Assembly (NCBI GenBank): GCA_010672785.1 | Contig: JAAHFX010000003.1 | Span: 310,001 to 374,000 of the forward strand | From: Sphaerospermopsis sp. SIO1G1 | GTDB taxonomy: Bacteria > Cyanobacteriota > Cyanobacteriia > Cyanobacteriales > Nostocaceae | Reading direction: 5' to 3' | DNA: 64,000 nt | Part shown: positions 1 through 9,566 of the stretch, in pieces | Position numbering within the stretch: the first letter of the stretch is position 1 | How the letters are laid out: every line of letters begins with the position of its first letter | Translations under genes and position numbers: made by a program | The notes under the pieces: generated by a model | What the model saw: only the letters and a program-made list of their open reading frames with translations | Databases searched by the model: none | Told to the model about the DNA's origin: nothing

Positions 1-27
1 AAAAAACCGTGGCTATTTCAACCACGG
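1..27 (-). terminator. Rho-independent terminator
   Basis: Read on the minus strand, a 6-bp perfect stem (CCGTGG/CCACGG, 9-nt loop) is followed directly by six T residues. It lies about 90 bp downstream of the minus-strand Bax-inhibitor gene and fits as its terminator. Confidence 0.7.
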
Positions 28-117
28 AGTTGATGAAATACTGTTACTTTTGTAATTTTTTTGTGTGATTCTTGGTAAGAAAAATCCGAGAAACACACTC
101 TCATCTATTACCTCAAC

Positions 118-846
118 TTAGTCACGGCCGTTGATGGCAATTAACAACCGTAAGATGAAGACGAACAGGTTAATGTAGGTGAGATACATAGATAAAGCTG
201 CACGCAGATAATCATCATCGCGATAGGTGCGAGGCAAAATGTAAAAATCAACTATGGATGCACCAGCAAACAGGAAAACACCTACACCGGAAATACCAAT
301 TTCTAACCAACTGGGTGTGTAAACCCCAAATAAAGCAAATACAAATTGAGCTAGGCAAGCAACTACTAGACCTATAATCCCTAAAGATACTGTTTTTGTA
401 AGTGCTATACCGTCGGTTTCTGATAAATTAGATCCTATCTTCCTTGCGGCGATGAAGGTAATTCCACAAGCAAGGGCGGCCATACCGACACCCTGTATAC
501 CGACACCTTTGGTTTGTAAGGCTAAAAATACTAAGCCACTGAGGGTATAACCAGAGAGGAGACTGTAAACTCCTAATAATGGTAAAGCTACGCTGTTGTT
601 ACCTTTTGAGGCTACATTTTGGGCTACAAAAAATAATACTAATTCCAGAACAATTGCACCGATGAGGCTAGGAAAGAAGATTTGTGGATGGGAACGAATA
701 ACTCCTAAACCACCATAAGTTCCTACTGCGGTTAAAACCAGTCCACCACCAACATAGGGGAGAGCGTTGGCGATGACGTTAGGACCAACTAAGGACTGAT
801 TTCGAGCTTGTTGGAATGCTTGACGAAAGTTACTAGTATTGCTCAT
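118..846 (-). CDS. Bax inhibitor-1/YccA family membrane protein
   Basis: A 242-residue integral membrane protein with about seven hydrophobic segments. The spacing, the internal FAGASIVDFYILPRTYR stretch and the final helix with basic residues fit the BI-1/YccA (UPF0005) family. Bacterial members are implicated in ion leak and in modulating membrane proteases, but no specific role can be read here. The open frame extends to a TTG at 855; I place the start at the ATG at 846 (MSNTSNF), although no strong Shine-Dalgarno is visible. It is monocistronic, with a hairpin terminator at the window edge. Family call is good; function is not known. Confidence 0.8.
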   Translation of the reverse strand: MSNTSNFRQAFQQARNQSLVGPNVIANALPYVGGGLVLTAVGTYGGLGVIRSHPQIFFPSLIGAIVLELVLFFVAQNVASKGNNSVALPLLGVYSLLSGYTLSGLVFLALQTKGVGIQGVGMAALACGITFIAARKIGSNLSETDGIALTKTVSLGIIGLVVACLAQFVFALFGVYTPSWLEIGISGVGVFLFAGASIVDFYILPRTYRDDDYLRAALSMYLTYINLFVFILRLLIAINGRD

Positions 847-1301
847 ATACACCAACGAATTTTTAGATGAATATCATTAAGAAGATTCTGAGTTAGAGAC
901 TTCTTAATCAAGAGCTTATCTATCAAAGTTAAAAGAGTTGACACAGAATAGCAAATCTGATCAATAAGCTCTACAAGGCTATGTTTCTCATATTCTTACA
1001 TACTCAGCAAATCTGAGATGGAGTGATTTCTTGACAATATGTTGCCAATTATCAATAACAATTATCTCGAAAGGACGAAGCCAAGCTACTGAAGGTAGAG
1101 AGGTGTATGAAAAGTATAGATACGGGAATTATCACCACTGAAGAGGCAGGGTGTAAGAGGCAGGGGGCTTTCTTGCAGGGTGCGGGGTGAGAAGAATTTT
1201 TGGACTTCTGCACACATAAGTTATATCGCAAGTGACGTGAAACCCTTGTAGAGACGTTGCATGCAACGTCTCTACATTCTTTTTCACCAGATGTCTAATA
1301 A
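847..1301. other. Intergenic region with dispersed repeats
   Basis: No convincing gene. It holds a G-rich purine stretch and repeat copy near 1150-1234 (second copy at 30920-30992) and a 30-bp perfect palindrome at 1247-1276. It separates two minus-strand genes. Confidence 0.6.
1247..1276. repeat. 30-bp perfect palindrome
   Basis: TGTAGAGACGTTGCA followed by its exact reverse complement. It ends 25 bp past the coaT stop, so as RNA it would form a 15-bp stem in the coaT 3' region, but no T-tract follows. This motif is, to my knowledge, a common dispersed palindrome in Nostocales genomes. Confidence 0.75.
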
Positions 1302-3212
1302 TTAAAGTAATAAACGTAGACCACTTAAAGTTACTAAAACTGTAGAACCTTCATGGCCAATTACCCCTAAAGGCATATTGATATTACCTGTAAAATTAGC
1401 TATCAATAATAGGAAAATAAAAGACAGGGCAAAAGTAATGTTTTGTTTGATAATACGATTGGCACGAGAACCAAGGCTAATGGCCTGAGATATTTTTTCT
1501 AGGCGATCGCTCATCAAAATCAAGTCGGCGGTTTCCAAAGCGACATCATTACCCGCACCACCCATAGCTATACCTACTGTTGCCATCGCCAGTGCAGGTG
1601 CATCATTAATACCATCTCCCACCATAGCCACATTTTTATATTTTCGCTGTAGCTGTTGAATAACTGTTAATTTATCTTCTGGCAGAAGTTCGGCATAAAC
1701 CGTTTCTATACCCAGGGTTTCAGCCACACTGTTAGCGGTAACTTGATTATCCCCTGTTAGTAAAACTATTTCTTCGATACCCAATTTCTTTAATTTTTGG
1801 ATTGATGCTGCTGCTTCTGGTCTAATAGTATCAGCAACGGCAATTAAGCCAATCACCTTTTCCGCTTCAACTACCCAGACAACAGTTTTTCCTTCTTTTT
1901 CCAGGCGTTTGTTGATCTGCTGCAATTTGGGGTTTAAATCAGGAAGTTCTTGAGAAATAAAAGCGGTTTTTCCCACCTTAACTGTTTCCCCTGCTACTTC
2001 ACCGACAATTCCTAGACCTGTTTTTGCTTGTACCTGACTAGCATTTTGCCATTGCAGGTTTTTTTGCCCAGCAGCTTGGGTAATTGCTATACCGATAGGA
2101 TGTTCTGAATGAGATTCTATAGCAGCAGCTAACTTTAAAACCCGATCGCTCTCTTCTCCGTCTATGGGAATAACCTCTACTACCTCTAGTTTTCCCTCTG
2201 TCAGAGTACCAGTTTTATCAAAGGCGATCGCTTTTATTTTGCCAATTTTCTCTATTTGAGAGCCATTCTTAAACAAAATCCCCGCTCTAGCACCACGAGC
2301 AATTCCTGAGAGCAGAGTAGGCATAATTGCAGCCATTAAAGCACAGGGAGAAGCTACAACTAAAAATATTAAGGCTCGATAAATTGTTGTTTCCCAGTCC
2401 CAATTCAGGAGTATTGGCGGTAAGAATGCTAACAATAGTCCTACTAAGACAATAATTCGGGCATAACTGCGCTCGAATCGTTCTACAAACTGTTGCGATG
2501 GGGGAGTTTCGGTTTGAGCTTTTTCTACTAGCTGAATTACTCGTTGAATCAGACTGTTTTCAATTGGTCTATCTACTTTAACTTGCAAAGCTCCATTGCC
2601 GTTAAGTGTACCAGCATAAACCTCATCTCCCACCTGTTTATCAACAGGAACAGATTCTCCTGTAATGGATGCTTGGTTAACATTAGTCCAACCTTCTAAA
2701 ATGACTCCATCAACAGGAATCAATTCTCCTGGCTTCACTAAAACCAAATCTCCTACTCTTAAATCGGCAATTGCAATTTCTACTGACTCATTTCCTTGCA
2801 GGATTCTAGCAGTATTCGGTACAGTAGCCATCAAAGAACGAATATTTCTCTCAGTTCGCTCCATCGCAATACTTTCTAAAGCCCCGCTAATCGCAAAGAT
2901 GAGAATCAGCATTCCGCCATCAACGATTAAATAATAATCCTGTTGCCATAAACCTAAGATCGCTGCACCCAAAGCCGCCACGATCATCAGTAAGTCTACA
3001 TCTAACTCTTTTTCTTGAAATAAAGTTGTCAATCCTTCTTTAGTGCTTTCATAACCGCCAATCACGTAAGCTGCTGAGAAAATAAACAGAGCAACACCAA
3101 TCCAATTAAAACTCAAACACAACCAACCCAAGATAATGAGCATCGCACAGACAACAGCAGCTAGAGCGTCTGGGTACTTTTGTAGAATGTCTGGGTATGA
3201 AGATTTTGTCAT
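1302..3212 (-). CDS. coaT: Cobalt-efflux P1B-4-type ATPase CoaT
   Basis: Heavy-metal P-type ATPase of about 636 residues. It carries the TGES actuator motif, a transmembrane SPC (288-290), the phosphorylated Asp in DKTGT (D332), the SEHPIG motif, GDGINDAP, and HEGST near the C-terminus (620-624). SPC together with HEGxT and the absence of an N-terminal CxxC metal-binding domain are hallmarks of the P1B-4 (Co2+-type) subgroup. It should export Co2+ across the plasma membrane. The divergent neighbour is a CoaR-type regulator, as in Synechocystis coaR/coaT, which strongly supports cobalt as substrate. The ATG at 3212 (MTKSS) is preferred to an upstream TTG at 3224. The shared spacer contains a MerR-type promoter. 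Confidence 0.9.
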   Translation of the reverse strand: MTKSSYPDILQKYPDALAAVVCAMLIILGWLCLSFNWIGVALFIFSAAYVIGGYESTKEGLTTLFQEKELDVDLLMIVAALGAAILGLWQQDYYLIVDGGMLILIFAISGALESIAMERTERNIRSLMATVPNTARILQGNESVEIAIADLRVGDLVLVKPGELIPVDGVILEGWTNVNQASITGESVPVDKQVGDEVYAGTLNGNGALQVKVDRPIENSLIQRVIQLVEKAQTETPPSQQFVERFERSYARIIVLVGLLLAFLPPILLNWDWETTIYRALIFLVVASPCALMAAIMPTLLSGIARGARAGILFKNGSQIEKIGKIKAIAFDKTGTLTEGKLEVVEVIPIDGEESDRVLKLAAAIESHSEHPIGIAITQAAGQKNLQWQNASQVQAKTGLGIVGEVAGETVKVGKTAFISQELPDLNPKLQQINKRLEKEGKTVVWVVEAEKVIGLIAVADTIRPEAAASIQKLKKLGIEEIVLLTGDNQVTANSVAETLGIETVYAELLPEDKLTVIQQLQRKYKNVAMVGDGINDAPALAMATVGIAMGGAGNDVALETADLILMSDRLEKISQAISLGSRANRIIKQNITFALSFIFLLLIANFTGNINMPLGVIGHEGSTVLVTLSGLRLLL

Positions 3213-3254
3213 ATCTTTGAGCAACTAATTTGCGTCATACTAATTACTCAAAGC

Positions 3255-3287
3255 AAGATAAACCTTGACATTAATGTTAAAGTCAAG
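3255..3287 (-). promoter_or_regulatory. MerR-type coaT promoter/CoaR operator
   Basis: On the minus strand a -35 hexamer TTGACT (3286-3281) and a -10 TATCTT (3260-3255) are separated by exactly 20 bp, longer than the optimal 17 bp. The inverted repeat CTTGAC/GTCAAG (3264-3269 and 3282-3287) overlaps the -35 and spacer. Overlong spacers with a dyad are the signature of promoters untwisted by MerR-family activators, and a 20-bp spacing is what is described for Synechocystis coaT. Confidence 0.75.
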
Positions 3288-3507
3288 CAAATAGAGAAAA
3301 ATTTTTCCGCGACTATTGGGACTCCTATTTGATTATTGGCGTTGCTGAATTAGGGTATGGAATTAAAAAGTTATGAAAATTAAACTCTTACTCTCTGCGT
3401 CTCTGCGTCTCTGCGTGAAACAAAATCATTCTTTTCTGTTCCCTGTTCCCTACCTAAACGAATAGATTCAGAAACCAAACCAGATTCCTATACGATCATT
3501 GACTTCA

Positions 3508-4626
3508 ATGTCTACTAAATATCTAACTATTAAAAAGCTGACAGAGACAGTAGGAGGCGGAACGACTCCCCGTATGGTGCGTCACTACCATCAAATAGGT
3601 TTACTACCTGAAGCGATCAGATCCTCCAGTAACTACCGTCTTTATAACCAAAGCCACGTCCAGTATCTACGACAGATTGTGGCACTCAAACAACAAGGAT
3701 TTCAATTAGAACATATCCGCCAGTTACTAGGAAATCAAGTAGAACCAGAAGCGAATGTTACCCTGCTCACTCGACTACAACAGCATTACTATTCGATTAT
3801 CCAAAAAATTTCTCGACTACGACAAACCGCATCAGCCTTAGAAAGATTACTGGGAGGCGATCGCTCTTGTCAAACTGTTCGAGCTAAAGCAATTGCCCAA
3901 ATCAAGCAGTTGAATGCAGATTGCTTTGAGTTAGAGGATGAGTTAGATCCAATGGATTCTTTGTGGGAAGCTTTTGATGCTTCGATATTATCTCACCCAG
4001 AGGCATTTGAAGAATCTTTGACATATCTATTACCGGATTTATCAGGGCGATCGGAAATTGAGGCCGATTTAATTTCTAAACTGGTACTAGCCTGTGGAGA
4101 TGTCAGTTTGGTGCATTGTCTCAAAATTAGTCAGAAAGCGATCGCTGCTGCTCGTGAAGGACTTAAATCTGGCTGTCAGATAGTTGGAGATGTGGGGGCG
4201 ATATCTGCTGTTTTAGATCATCCTCGTCTTGCTCATCTTGGATGTCGTGTTGATACTTTAATTGATAATCCCCACATTATCAGTGCTGCTGAAGCAGAGC
4301 AAGAATTTTGGCATAGTCAACCTTGGCAAGAAAAGTTACTCCACCTAGAACCTGGCTGTATTTTAGTCGTTGGCTATGCTCCATCTACATTAGTAAGTAT
4401 CTGTCAGGCAATAAGTAATAAACAATTAAAACCTGCTTTAGTTATTGGGATGCCCATCGGTTTTAATCATGCCCCTGCTGCTAAACGCTTACTCATCAAC
4501 TCTGGCATACCTTCTATTACTATTTCTGGAACTTTTGGAGGAGGATTATTAGCAGGAACAGCATTAAATGCGATCGCTCAATCTACAATTGAAAAGCCAG
4601 ATTGCCACTGTTACCTAAGCCAATAA
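3508..4626 (+). CDS. coaR: CoaR, MerR-family cobalt sensor with precorrin-isomerase-like domain
   Basis: A 372-residue regulator. Residues 1-75 form a MerR-type winged helix (RHYHQIGLLPE, NYRLYN), followed by a coiled dimerisation helix. From about residue 150 there is a CobH-like precorrin-8X methylmutase fold (SILSHPEAFEESL, GMPIGF). The C-terminus carries Cys-His-Cys (366-368), the motif reported to be needed for cobalt sensing in Synechocystis CoaR. It should activate coaT when Co2+ is high, with the tetrapyrrole domain possibly sensing B12 intermediates. The ATG at 3508 is chosen over a TTG at 3499. Its stop codon lies 1 bp before a MITE-like element. Confidence 0.9.
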   Translation: MSTKYLTIKKLTETVGGGTTPRMVRHYHQIGLLPEAIRSSSNYRLYNQSHVQYLRQIVALKQQGFQLEHIRQLLGNQVEPEANVTLLTRLQQHYYSIIQKISRLRQTASALERLLGGDRSCQTVRAKAIAQIKQLNADCFELEDELDPMDSLWEAFDASILSHPEAFEESLTYLLPDLSGRSEIEADLISKLVLACGDVSLVHCLKISQKAIAAAREGLKSGCQIVGDVGAISAVLDHPRLAHLGCRVDTLIDNPHIISAAEAEQEFWHSQPWQEKLLHLEPGCILVVGYAPSTLVSICQAISNKQLKPALVIGMPIGFNHAPAAKRLLINSGIPSITISGTFGGGLLAGTALNAIAQSTIEKPDCHCYLSQ

Positions 4627-4627
4627 A

Positions 4628-4866
4628 TAGGGCTTGCTGTCCGCGTAGCGTGCTGTCAGGCATATAAACTTTAAAACCTTACAGGTAAAAGATTTGAGGC
4701 TATTTGAATTCTCAACAAATGCAAGATTTTAGAGGTTGAGTGCTTGAAAACCTTGCACTTTTTCGACTTCGAGAGATTGAAAAGTAGCTTTTAGTTATCT
4801 CCCTGCACCCTGCACCCTGCACCCTGCCTCTGAGCCTCCACGACAAGACTTTTTCACCAAATCCTA
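4628..4866. mobile_element. MITE-like element, family A (copy 1)
   Basis: Starts TAGGGCTTGCTG and ends with the degenerate inverse CACCAAATCCTA, with TA at both edges. The core (TGCAC-TTTTTCGACTTCGAGAG, around 4757-4780) recurs at 54.2, 61.8 and 63.2 kb. It holds four tandem copies of ACCCTGC near 4803-4829. No transposase. Confidence 0.6.
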
Positions 4867-4981
4867 CTTAAGCCCATAACATCAATTTTTAAACCAATGA
4901 TGCTCATTTGATATCACAATCATCAAGCCCAGTTTTTGATATTGGGTAATATTTACTAACCAATCCTCAGTAAAATTAATT

Positions 4982-5112
4982 AAGTAAGTACCAGGGCGAA
5001 AATAATTGCACATTTAGGAAAAGAATAGAGATTTCCCTATCTTTTGTCTGTCACCTGTCACCTGTCATCTTTTACCTCTCCTAACTATGAAATTCATTTT
5101 GCACAACTGCTG
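4982..5112 (-). repeat. Dispersed element, family C (copy 3)
   Basis: The reverse complement begins like AGTTGTGCAAAATGAATTTC, continues TTAGGAGAGG and ends near CCTGGTACTTA, matching the copies at 39.3 and 48.7 kb. Its central tandem repeat is GACAGGT, different from the other copies. Confidence 0.55.
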
Positions 5113-5430
5113 ATAAATTGTTTACAGAGTCTTCATCTATTTGTAGACATAGTCTTAACTTGGATTTAATCGGAAGATGATAAATTTTAGTTTAAGTAGT
5201 AACAAGGAGCTAAATTAATACCTAACACTCTGACAGTTGTTTATTAGGAGTGGCTTAACTTAGGTTTACAGCGTGGTTAAACAGGTGCTTGAGAAATAAA
5301 CTCTACGTTATCTACTAGACTCAAAAATCAAAGAACGATATTACTTGTGAAAGAAGTCTACAATTACTGGGTGATCAGGATTTTCGTCATTGTCAATATT
5401 CAATAAATATAAAACTTAAGGATGATCAAA

Positions 5431-6867
5431 ATGCTGTCTGGGCAGAGCATGAAAATAGATTGCATGAAGAGCGCTAATGAATTAAACCTCACCGCAGAAT
5501 CAACCTTGCGAGAATTACCAGTATGGACTGACTATCTGGAATTAGATCACCCAGGATATGAACTATCGAGGATGTTTGAGCAAAATCCCTTACTGCCGGG
5601 TGTTATCTTAACTAGAGATCGAGAATGCGTAGGTATGATTTCCAGACGACTATTTTTTGAGCAAATGAGTCGTCCCTATGGTTTAGGTTTATTTGCCGGT
5701 CGCCCTGTAGAATATTTATATAATTTTCTGTTACCAGACCTATTTATCTTACATGAGGAAACATCAATTGTAGATGCAAATAAAGCAGCCTTAGAGAGAT
5801 CAGCAAAGTTAGTATATGAACCGATAGTAGTTGTTAATAGAAATTTTCAATATGGATTACTGGACTTTCACCAGTTACTTTTAGCCTATTCTCAAGTTCA
5901 TCTCTTCACAGCTTCTCGGTTAAGAACAGAAAAGGAAAGAGTACAAAGAGCAAAAGCAGATTTTCGGGATCTACAACAAAACTATACGAGATTACTACAA
6001 AATGAAAAAATGATTGCGCTAGGACAATTAGTAGCTGGTATTGCCCATGAAGTGAATAATCCAATCAACTTTATTTATGGTAACATATCCTATGCCAGTG
6101 AATATGTACAAGAATTACTCTTTATTCTCAAATCTTATCAACAAAACAAAGCATATCCAGATATAGCCAAAGAAGCACAAAAACAAGGCATTGATATTGA
6201 ATTTCTCATGGATGATTTACCAAAAGTTTTGTCTTCTATGAAAGTGGGCGCAACAAGAATTAGTGAAATTGTTGTATCGTTACGGAATTTTTCCCGGCTG
6301 GATCAGGCAGAGTTAAAATTTGTAGATATCCATGAAGGAATCGAAAATACATTAATTATCCTGAAACATAACTTAAAACCTAGACCTGATCGCCCAGAAA
6401 TTCAGATAATTAGGGAATATAGTAATTTACCTTTGGTAGAATGCTATGCTGGACAATTGAATCAAGTATTTATGAATATCATTTCCAATGCTATTGATGC
6501 GTTGTCGGAAGCTTACAAAATATCCGTTGGTGATGATGATCATAGAGCCAGATCAAAAGTAAAACGAGATTTGAAGATTTATATACAGAGTAAACTTATT
6601 GATAATAATCATATTATGGTCCGTATTGGAGACAATGGATTAGGAATACCAAAAAACATCCAGGCAAAACTTTTTGATCCTTTCTTTACTACTAAACCTG
6701 TGGGTAAAGGAACAGGTTTGGGTTTATCAATCAGTCATCAAATTATAGTTGAAAAACATTGTGGTGATATTCATTGTATATCCAACCCAGGAAAAGGGGC
6801 TGAATTTATTATTAAAATTCCGATTAAGGCTGTGCATAAAGAACATGAATCATTGTTGTGTGAATAG
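5431..6867 (+). CDS. Sensor histidine kinase
   Basis: A two-component histidine kinase of about 478 residues. The kinase core is complete: H-box GIAHEVNNP (His206), N-box [11 protein letters not shown]1 [10 protein letters not shown]-box FDPFFTTKP and G2 GKGTGLGLS. The N-terminal 150 residues ([17 protein letters not shown] and a second half-repeat) look like a CBS-type pair rather than PAS or GAF. No transmembrane segment is visible, so it is probably cytoplasmic. No response regulator lies nearby, so it is an orphan. The ATG at 5431 has AAGGA eight bases upstream; the in-frame ATG at 5422 overlaps that site and is less likely. Signal unknown. Confidence 0.85.
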   Translation: MLSGQSMKIDCMKSANELNLTAESTLRELPVWTDYLELDHPGYELSRMFEQNPLLPGVILTRDRECVGMISRRLFFEQMSRPYGLGLFAGRPVEYLYNFLLPDLFILHEETSIVDANKAALERSAKLVYEPIVVVNRNFQYGLLDFHQLLLAYSQVHLFTASRLRTEKERVQRAKADFRDLQQNYTRLLQNEKMIALGQLVAGIAHEVNNPINFIYGNISYASEYVQELLFILKSYQQNKAYPDIAKEAQKQGIDIEFLMDDLPKVLSSMKVGATRISEIVVSLRNFSRLDQAELKFVDIHEGIENTLIILKHNLKPRPDRPEIQIIREYSNLPLVECYAGQLNQVFMNIISNAIDALSEAYKISVGDDDHRARSKVKRDLKIYIQSKLIDNNHIMVRIGDNGLGIPKNIQAKLFDPFFTTKPVGKGTGLGLSISHQIIVEKHCGDIHCISNPGKGAEFIIKIPIKAVHKEHESLLCE

Positions 6868-6877
6868 TTAGGGTTGG

Positions 6878-6939
6878 CAGTGAACAGTGAACAGTGAACA
6901 GTGAACAGTGAACAGTAAACAGTGAACAGTAAACAGTGA
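6878..6939. repeat. Heptanucleotide STRR array (CAGTGAA)
   Basis: About nine tandem 7-bp units CAGTGAA/CAGTAAA fill the short convergent spacer between the histidine kinase and the membrane-protein gene. It is typical of short tandemly repeated sequences in heterocystous cyanobacteria. Confidence 0.85.
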
Positions 6940-6960
6940 TATCTGATAGATGGAAATAAC

Positions 6961-7506
6961 TCACTTATCTAAAACTAGATATTCTTGTAACAAAGAATCT
7001 ACATGATCTTTTTGTTTATTATGAATAGTTAGCCGCCAAATATCCCAAAAAAATGTTCCAGTGCTAATAATCAGAATATGTTCATTTGGTTTCATCATAT
7101 TGACACTCCATTGATAATTATGAATTTTTCGCCATCTAGCTAAACCTCCAGCAGTTAAAATACCTCTATCTCTAATTGATGGAGGATTATTCATCAATAA
7201 TCTTAGTAAGAGGTAAAGAGTAAAAATCAATCTTGTCAAACCTTCTATGGGGTAATTAAATAATTGTTTTTGATTAAAGATAGGAAAGATGATGTTAATA
7301 ATTAATAAAGTATAGGTAAAGATCACCATACCTTGTCCTCGAAGAGGTAATCTAAGTAAGATATTTCCTACTTGTTGGCGATAAATTACAAATTTGTAAA
7401 TAGCCCATAGTAAAATCAATAATAATAGTATAAACACACAATTAGAAATATAATGATATTGACTCGGTATTGCCTTAGTAATTTGTAGGGCATGATTTTC
7501 TATCAT
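6961..7506 (-). CDS. Hypothetical membrane protein, possibly DUF5673-like
   Basis: A 181-residue protein with three hydrophobic segments (about 20-40, 58-76 and 88-104) and a soluble C-terminal half beginning RDRGILTAGGLARW and ending in a VDSLLQEYL helix. This layout recalls DUF5673-type proteins, in which membrane helices precede a small PH-like domain, but I cannot confirm it. It starts at the ATG at 7506. It lies downstream of the Rieske/FAD gene on the same strand, but a terminator-like hairpin sits between them. No function assigned. Confidence 0.6.
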   Translation of the reverse strand: MIENHALQITKAIPSQYHYISNCVFILLLLILLWAIYKFVIYRQQVGNILLRLPLRGQGMVIFTYTLLIINIIFPIFNQKQLFNYPIEGLTRLIFTLYLLLRLLMNNPPSIRDRGILTAGGLARWRKIHNYQWSVNMMKPNEHILIISTGTFFWDIWRLTIHNKQKDHVDSLLQEYLVLDK

Positions 7507-7571
7507 TTACCTTTAGTCCTAAATTCTAGAGAATTCTGATCAGAATTATAATTAATTCCATTTTCAGATAA

Positions 7572-7613
7572 AAAATCAGGACTTACATCAACAAGTAAGT
7601 GCCATGTAAGCCC
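7572..7613 (-). terminator. Terminator downstream of Rieske/FAD oxidoreductase
   Basis: On the minus strand an 11-bp stem with one wobble (AGGGCTTACAT/ATGTAAGTCCT, about 14-nt loop) is followed by GATTTTTTATC. It begins seven bases past the stop codon at 7620. The stem ends resemble family-B element termini (AGGACTTAC), so a repeat may have been reused as a terminator. Confidence 0.65.
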
Positions 7614-7619
7614 TAAAAA

Positions 7620-9566
7620 TTAAATTTTTAACATTCCTTCTGGGTTAACTGTTAAAAGTGTTCTTCTTTGTAAACCTTCACGATGTAAAATTTCATTAGC
7701 TGCTAATAAACCACTACTGACAGCCCTTTCCATTAAACCACAAGGAAATGGCATTTTTACCCAGTCACCAGCAAATAGTAAATTACTCACACTTGTATTG
7801 GTTTCTGGACGTTCTTTATAACTATTGGGAGGATATCCAGAAAAATTATGTTGGTTAACTAATTCTCGGTGTAATAATTTAGCTTGTTTTAATGCTGGAA
7901 CGATATCATAAAGTTCTTCTTCAAAGGTTGTTAGTAAAGCTTCTTGGGTGGGAAATTGTTTTTCTTTATAACAATAAGCGTGTAATTCGACAACACTTCC
8001 ACCTGTACGTTTTGCCCAGTCAATAAATTGGGTTTGGATACGGTGATATAGGGTGATACTATCTGTGAGTTTGTAACCAGATAAGGATGTAAAGTTACTA
8101 TGTTCCCAGTCAAAATCTTGATTGAACCAAAAACGACAAACAGCAAAGGGATCAGCTATATTCAATTGCTGAATTTGCGATCGCAATTTTTGATCTACTT
8201 CTCCGGTGATACGTTTAAATAATTGTTGTACTCCGGGTACATCAGTGGCTAGAACATAATAATCAGCGGTAATTGTTTCTGGTGATGAAGATTCTGGTTT
8301 ACTAGTTAATAATTGTATATCTTCATCTTGTTTTTGCACTACTTTAAACTTAGCTAAATTTCTTTTTGCTGGGCCTTTAATTACTTCACCTGCGGCTGTA
8401 TATACTGCCCCATGACAAGGACAATGAAAGTTACCATCTGCTGCTTTTTGTACAGTGCAACCTTGATGAGTACAGGTTAAAGAAATAGCTTCTTGACTAT
8501 CATTGTTGAGGGCGTAAACTTCATCTGCTGCCCCAAAATATTCTATATCTTTCTTTTCAGTTTTGTTGACAATTGGATTTTTTTTGACCCAAAAAGGTAC
8601 ATCTTGATTATTATCACCGATATAGTATTTTATTCCGGAGATTTTACCATTATCAGTCATTATTTCACTGATATTAGTATCTGTAATGATATCACCATGA
8701 TTCAATATAGTTTGGGCAATGGGTTGAACTAAACTTGTTCCCATATCATCTTTTGTACCATTAAAAGCCAGCCCTTCAGGATTACCAAAAAAGTAAAAAT
8801 GAAAAAACTGCATTAATTCTCCTACACTCATTAAATCTGGTGCATTTAAACTAGATTTGGCAAAAGGTAGGAAATACAAATCATATAAACCTTGGGGAAA
8901 TTCCGTAGCTACCCAGTCAGCAACAGAGATATGATCAAAGCGTTGATAGTTTTTATCTCTTTGAAAACCTGTAATTGCTTGAAAAACTTGTAAATGTTTG
9001 ATTTTTGTCAGATTAATTCCCCATTGTAAACGATTGGGAGAAGCGATCGCTAAATCTATAATATTCCAAGGAAAAGCCGAATGACTAGGGCGAAAAACTT
9101 CTGGTTTATAAGGAGAATTATGATAAACCACCGAATAATAATTTAAGGATTGGAAATTATCTTTAATTCCCAATTCATCTACTAAACTATTTAAGTTATA
9201 ATACTGAGGAAAGAAACCATGAAACCCATGTTCCATCCGGAAACTTTCCCCTGCTGCCTGAATTTGCCAACTGGCAATTTTACCACCTAGTTGAGGGGAT
9301 TTTTCTAAAAGTTTAACTGTAAAACCAGATTTTGCTAATTGATATGCACAGGCTAAACCAGCCAAACCACCACCAATAACAGCTACAGTTTTATTTTGAT
9401 CTAATGTTTTAGGTAAATCAAGAGCATCTGGCTGAAAAACAGAAGGTTGTGGTTTACTAAAACGAGAATAACCCGTGACTCCAACTACTGTACTCACACC
9501 AAATAACTTGAGGAGTGTACGACGAGAAATAGTAAAAGATTCCGATTGATTAAATTTCTGATTCAT
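7620..9566 (-). CDS. Tat-exported FAD-dependent oxidoreductase with inserted Rieske [2Fe-2S] domain
   Basis: A 648-residue protein of the carotene desaturase/isomerase-like amine-oxidase group. Residues 12-35 form a twin-arginine signal (SRRTLLKLFG plus hydrophobic stretch). The FAD site is VAVIGGGLAGL (about 62-71), and the C-terminal FAD motif is NLLFAGDWV. A Rieske cluster motif, CTHQGC (about 364) and CPCHGA (about 380), is inserted into the substrate half. The substrate is unknown. Cyanobacterial carotenoid enzymes with Rieske domains exist (the CruE/CruH group), but the Tat signal argues for a lumenal or periplasmic role. The ATG at 9566 is preferred to a TTG at 9665 because it places the RR motif correctly. 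Confidence 0.75.
   Translation of the reverse strand: MNQKFNQSESFTISRRTLLKLFGVSTVVGVTGYSRFSKPQPSVFQPDALDLPKTLDQNKTVAVIGGGLAGLACAYQLAKSGFTVKLLEKSPQLGGKIASWQIQAAGESFRMEHGFHGFFPQYYNLNSLVDELGIKDNFQSLNYYSVVYHNSPYKPEVFRPSHSAFPWNIIDLAIASPNRLQWGINLTKIKHLQVFQAITGFQRDKNYQRFDHISVADWVATEFPQGLYDLYFLPFAKSSLNAPDLMSVGELMQFFHFYFFGNPEGLAFNGTKDDMGTSLVQPIAQTILNHGDIITDTNISEIMTDNGKISGIKYYIGDNNQDVPFWVKKNPIVNKTEKKDIEYFGAADEVYALNNDSQEAISLTCTHQGCTVQKAADGNFHCPCHGAVYTAAGEVIKGPAKRNLAKFKVVQKQDEDIQLLTSKPESSSPETITADYYVLATDVPGVQQLFKRITGEVDQKLRSQIQQLNIADPFAVCRFWFNQDFDWEHSNFTSLSGYKLTDSITLYHRIQTQFIDWAKRTGGSVVELHAYCYKEKQFPTQEALLTTFEEELYDIVPALKQAKLLHRELVNQHNFSGYPPNSYKERPETNTSVSNLLFAGDWVKMPFPCGLMERAVSSGLLAANEILHREGLQRRTLLTVNPEGMLKI

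Larger units (their letters stand above)
4627..5421. other. Repeat-rich intergenic region
   Basis: No gene seen in about 800 bp. It contains a family-A MITE-like element (4628-4866), a reversed family-C element (about 4982-5112), and then unremarkable AT-rich sequence leading to the histidine kinase gene. Confidence 0.6.
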
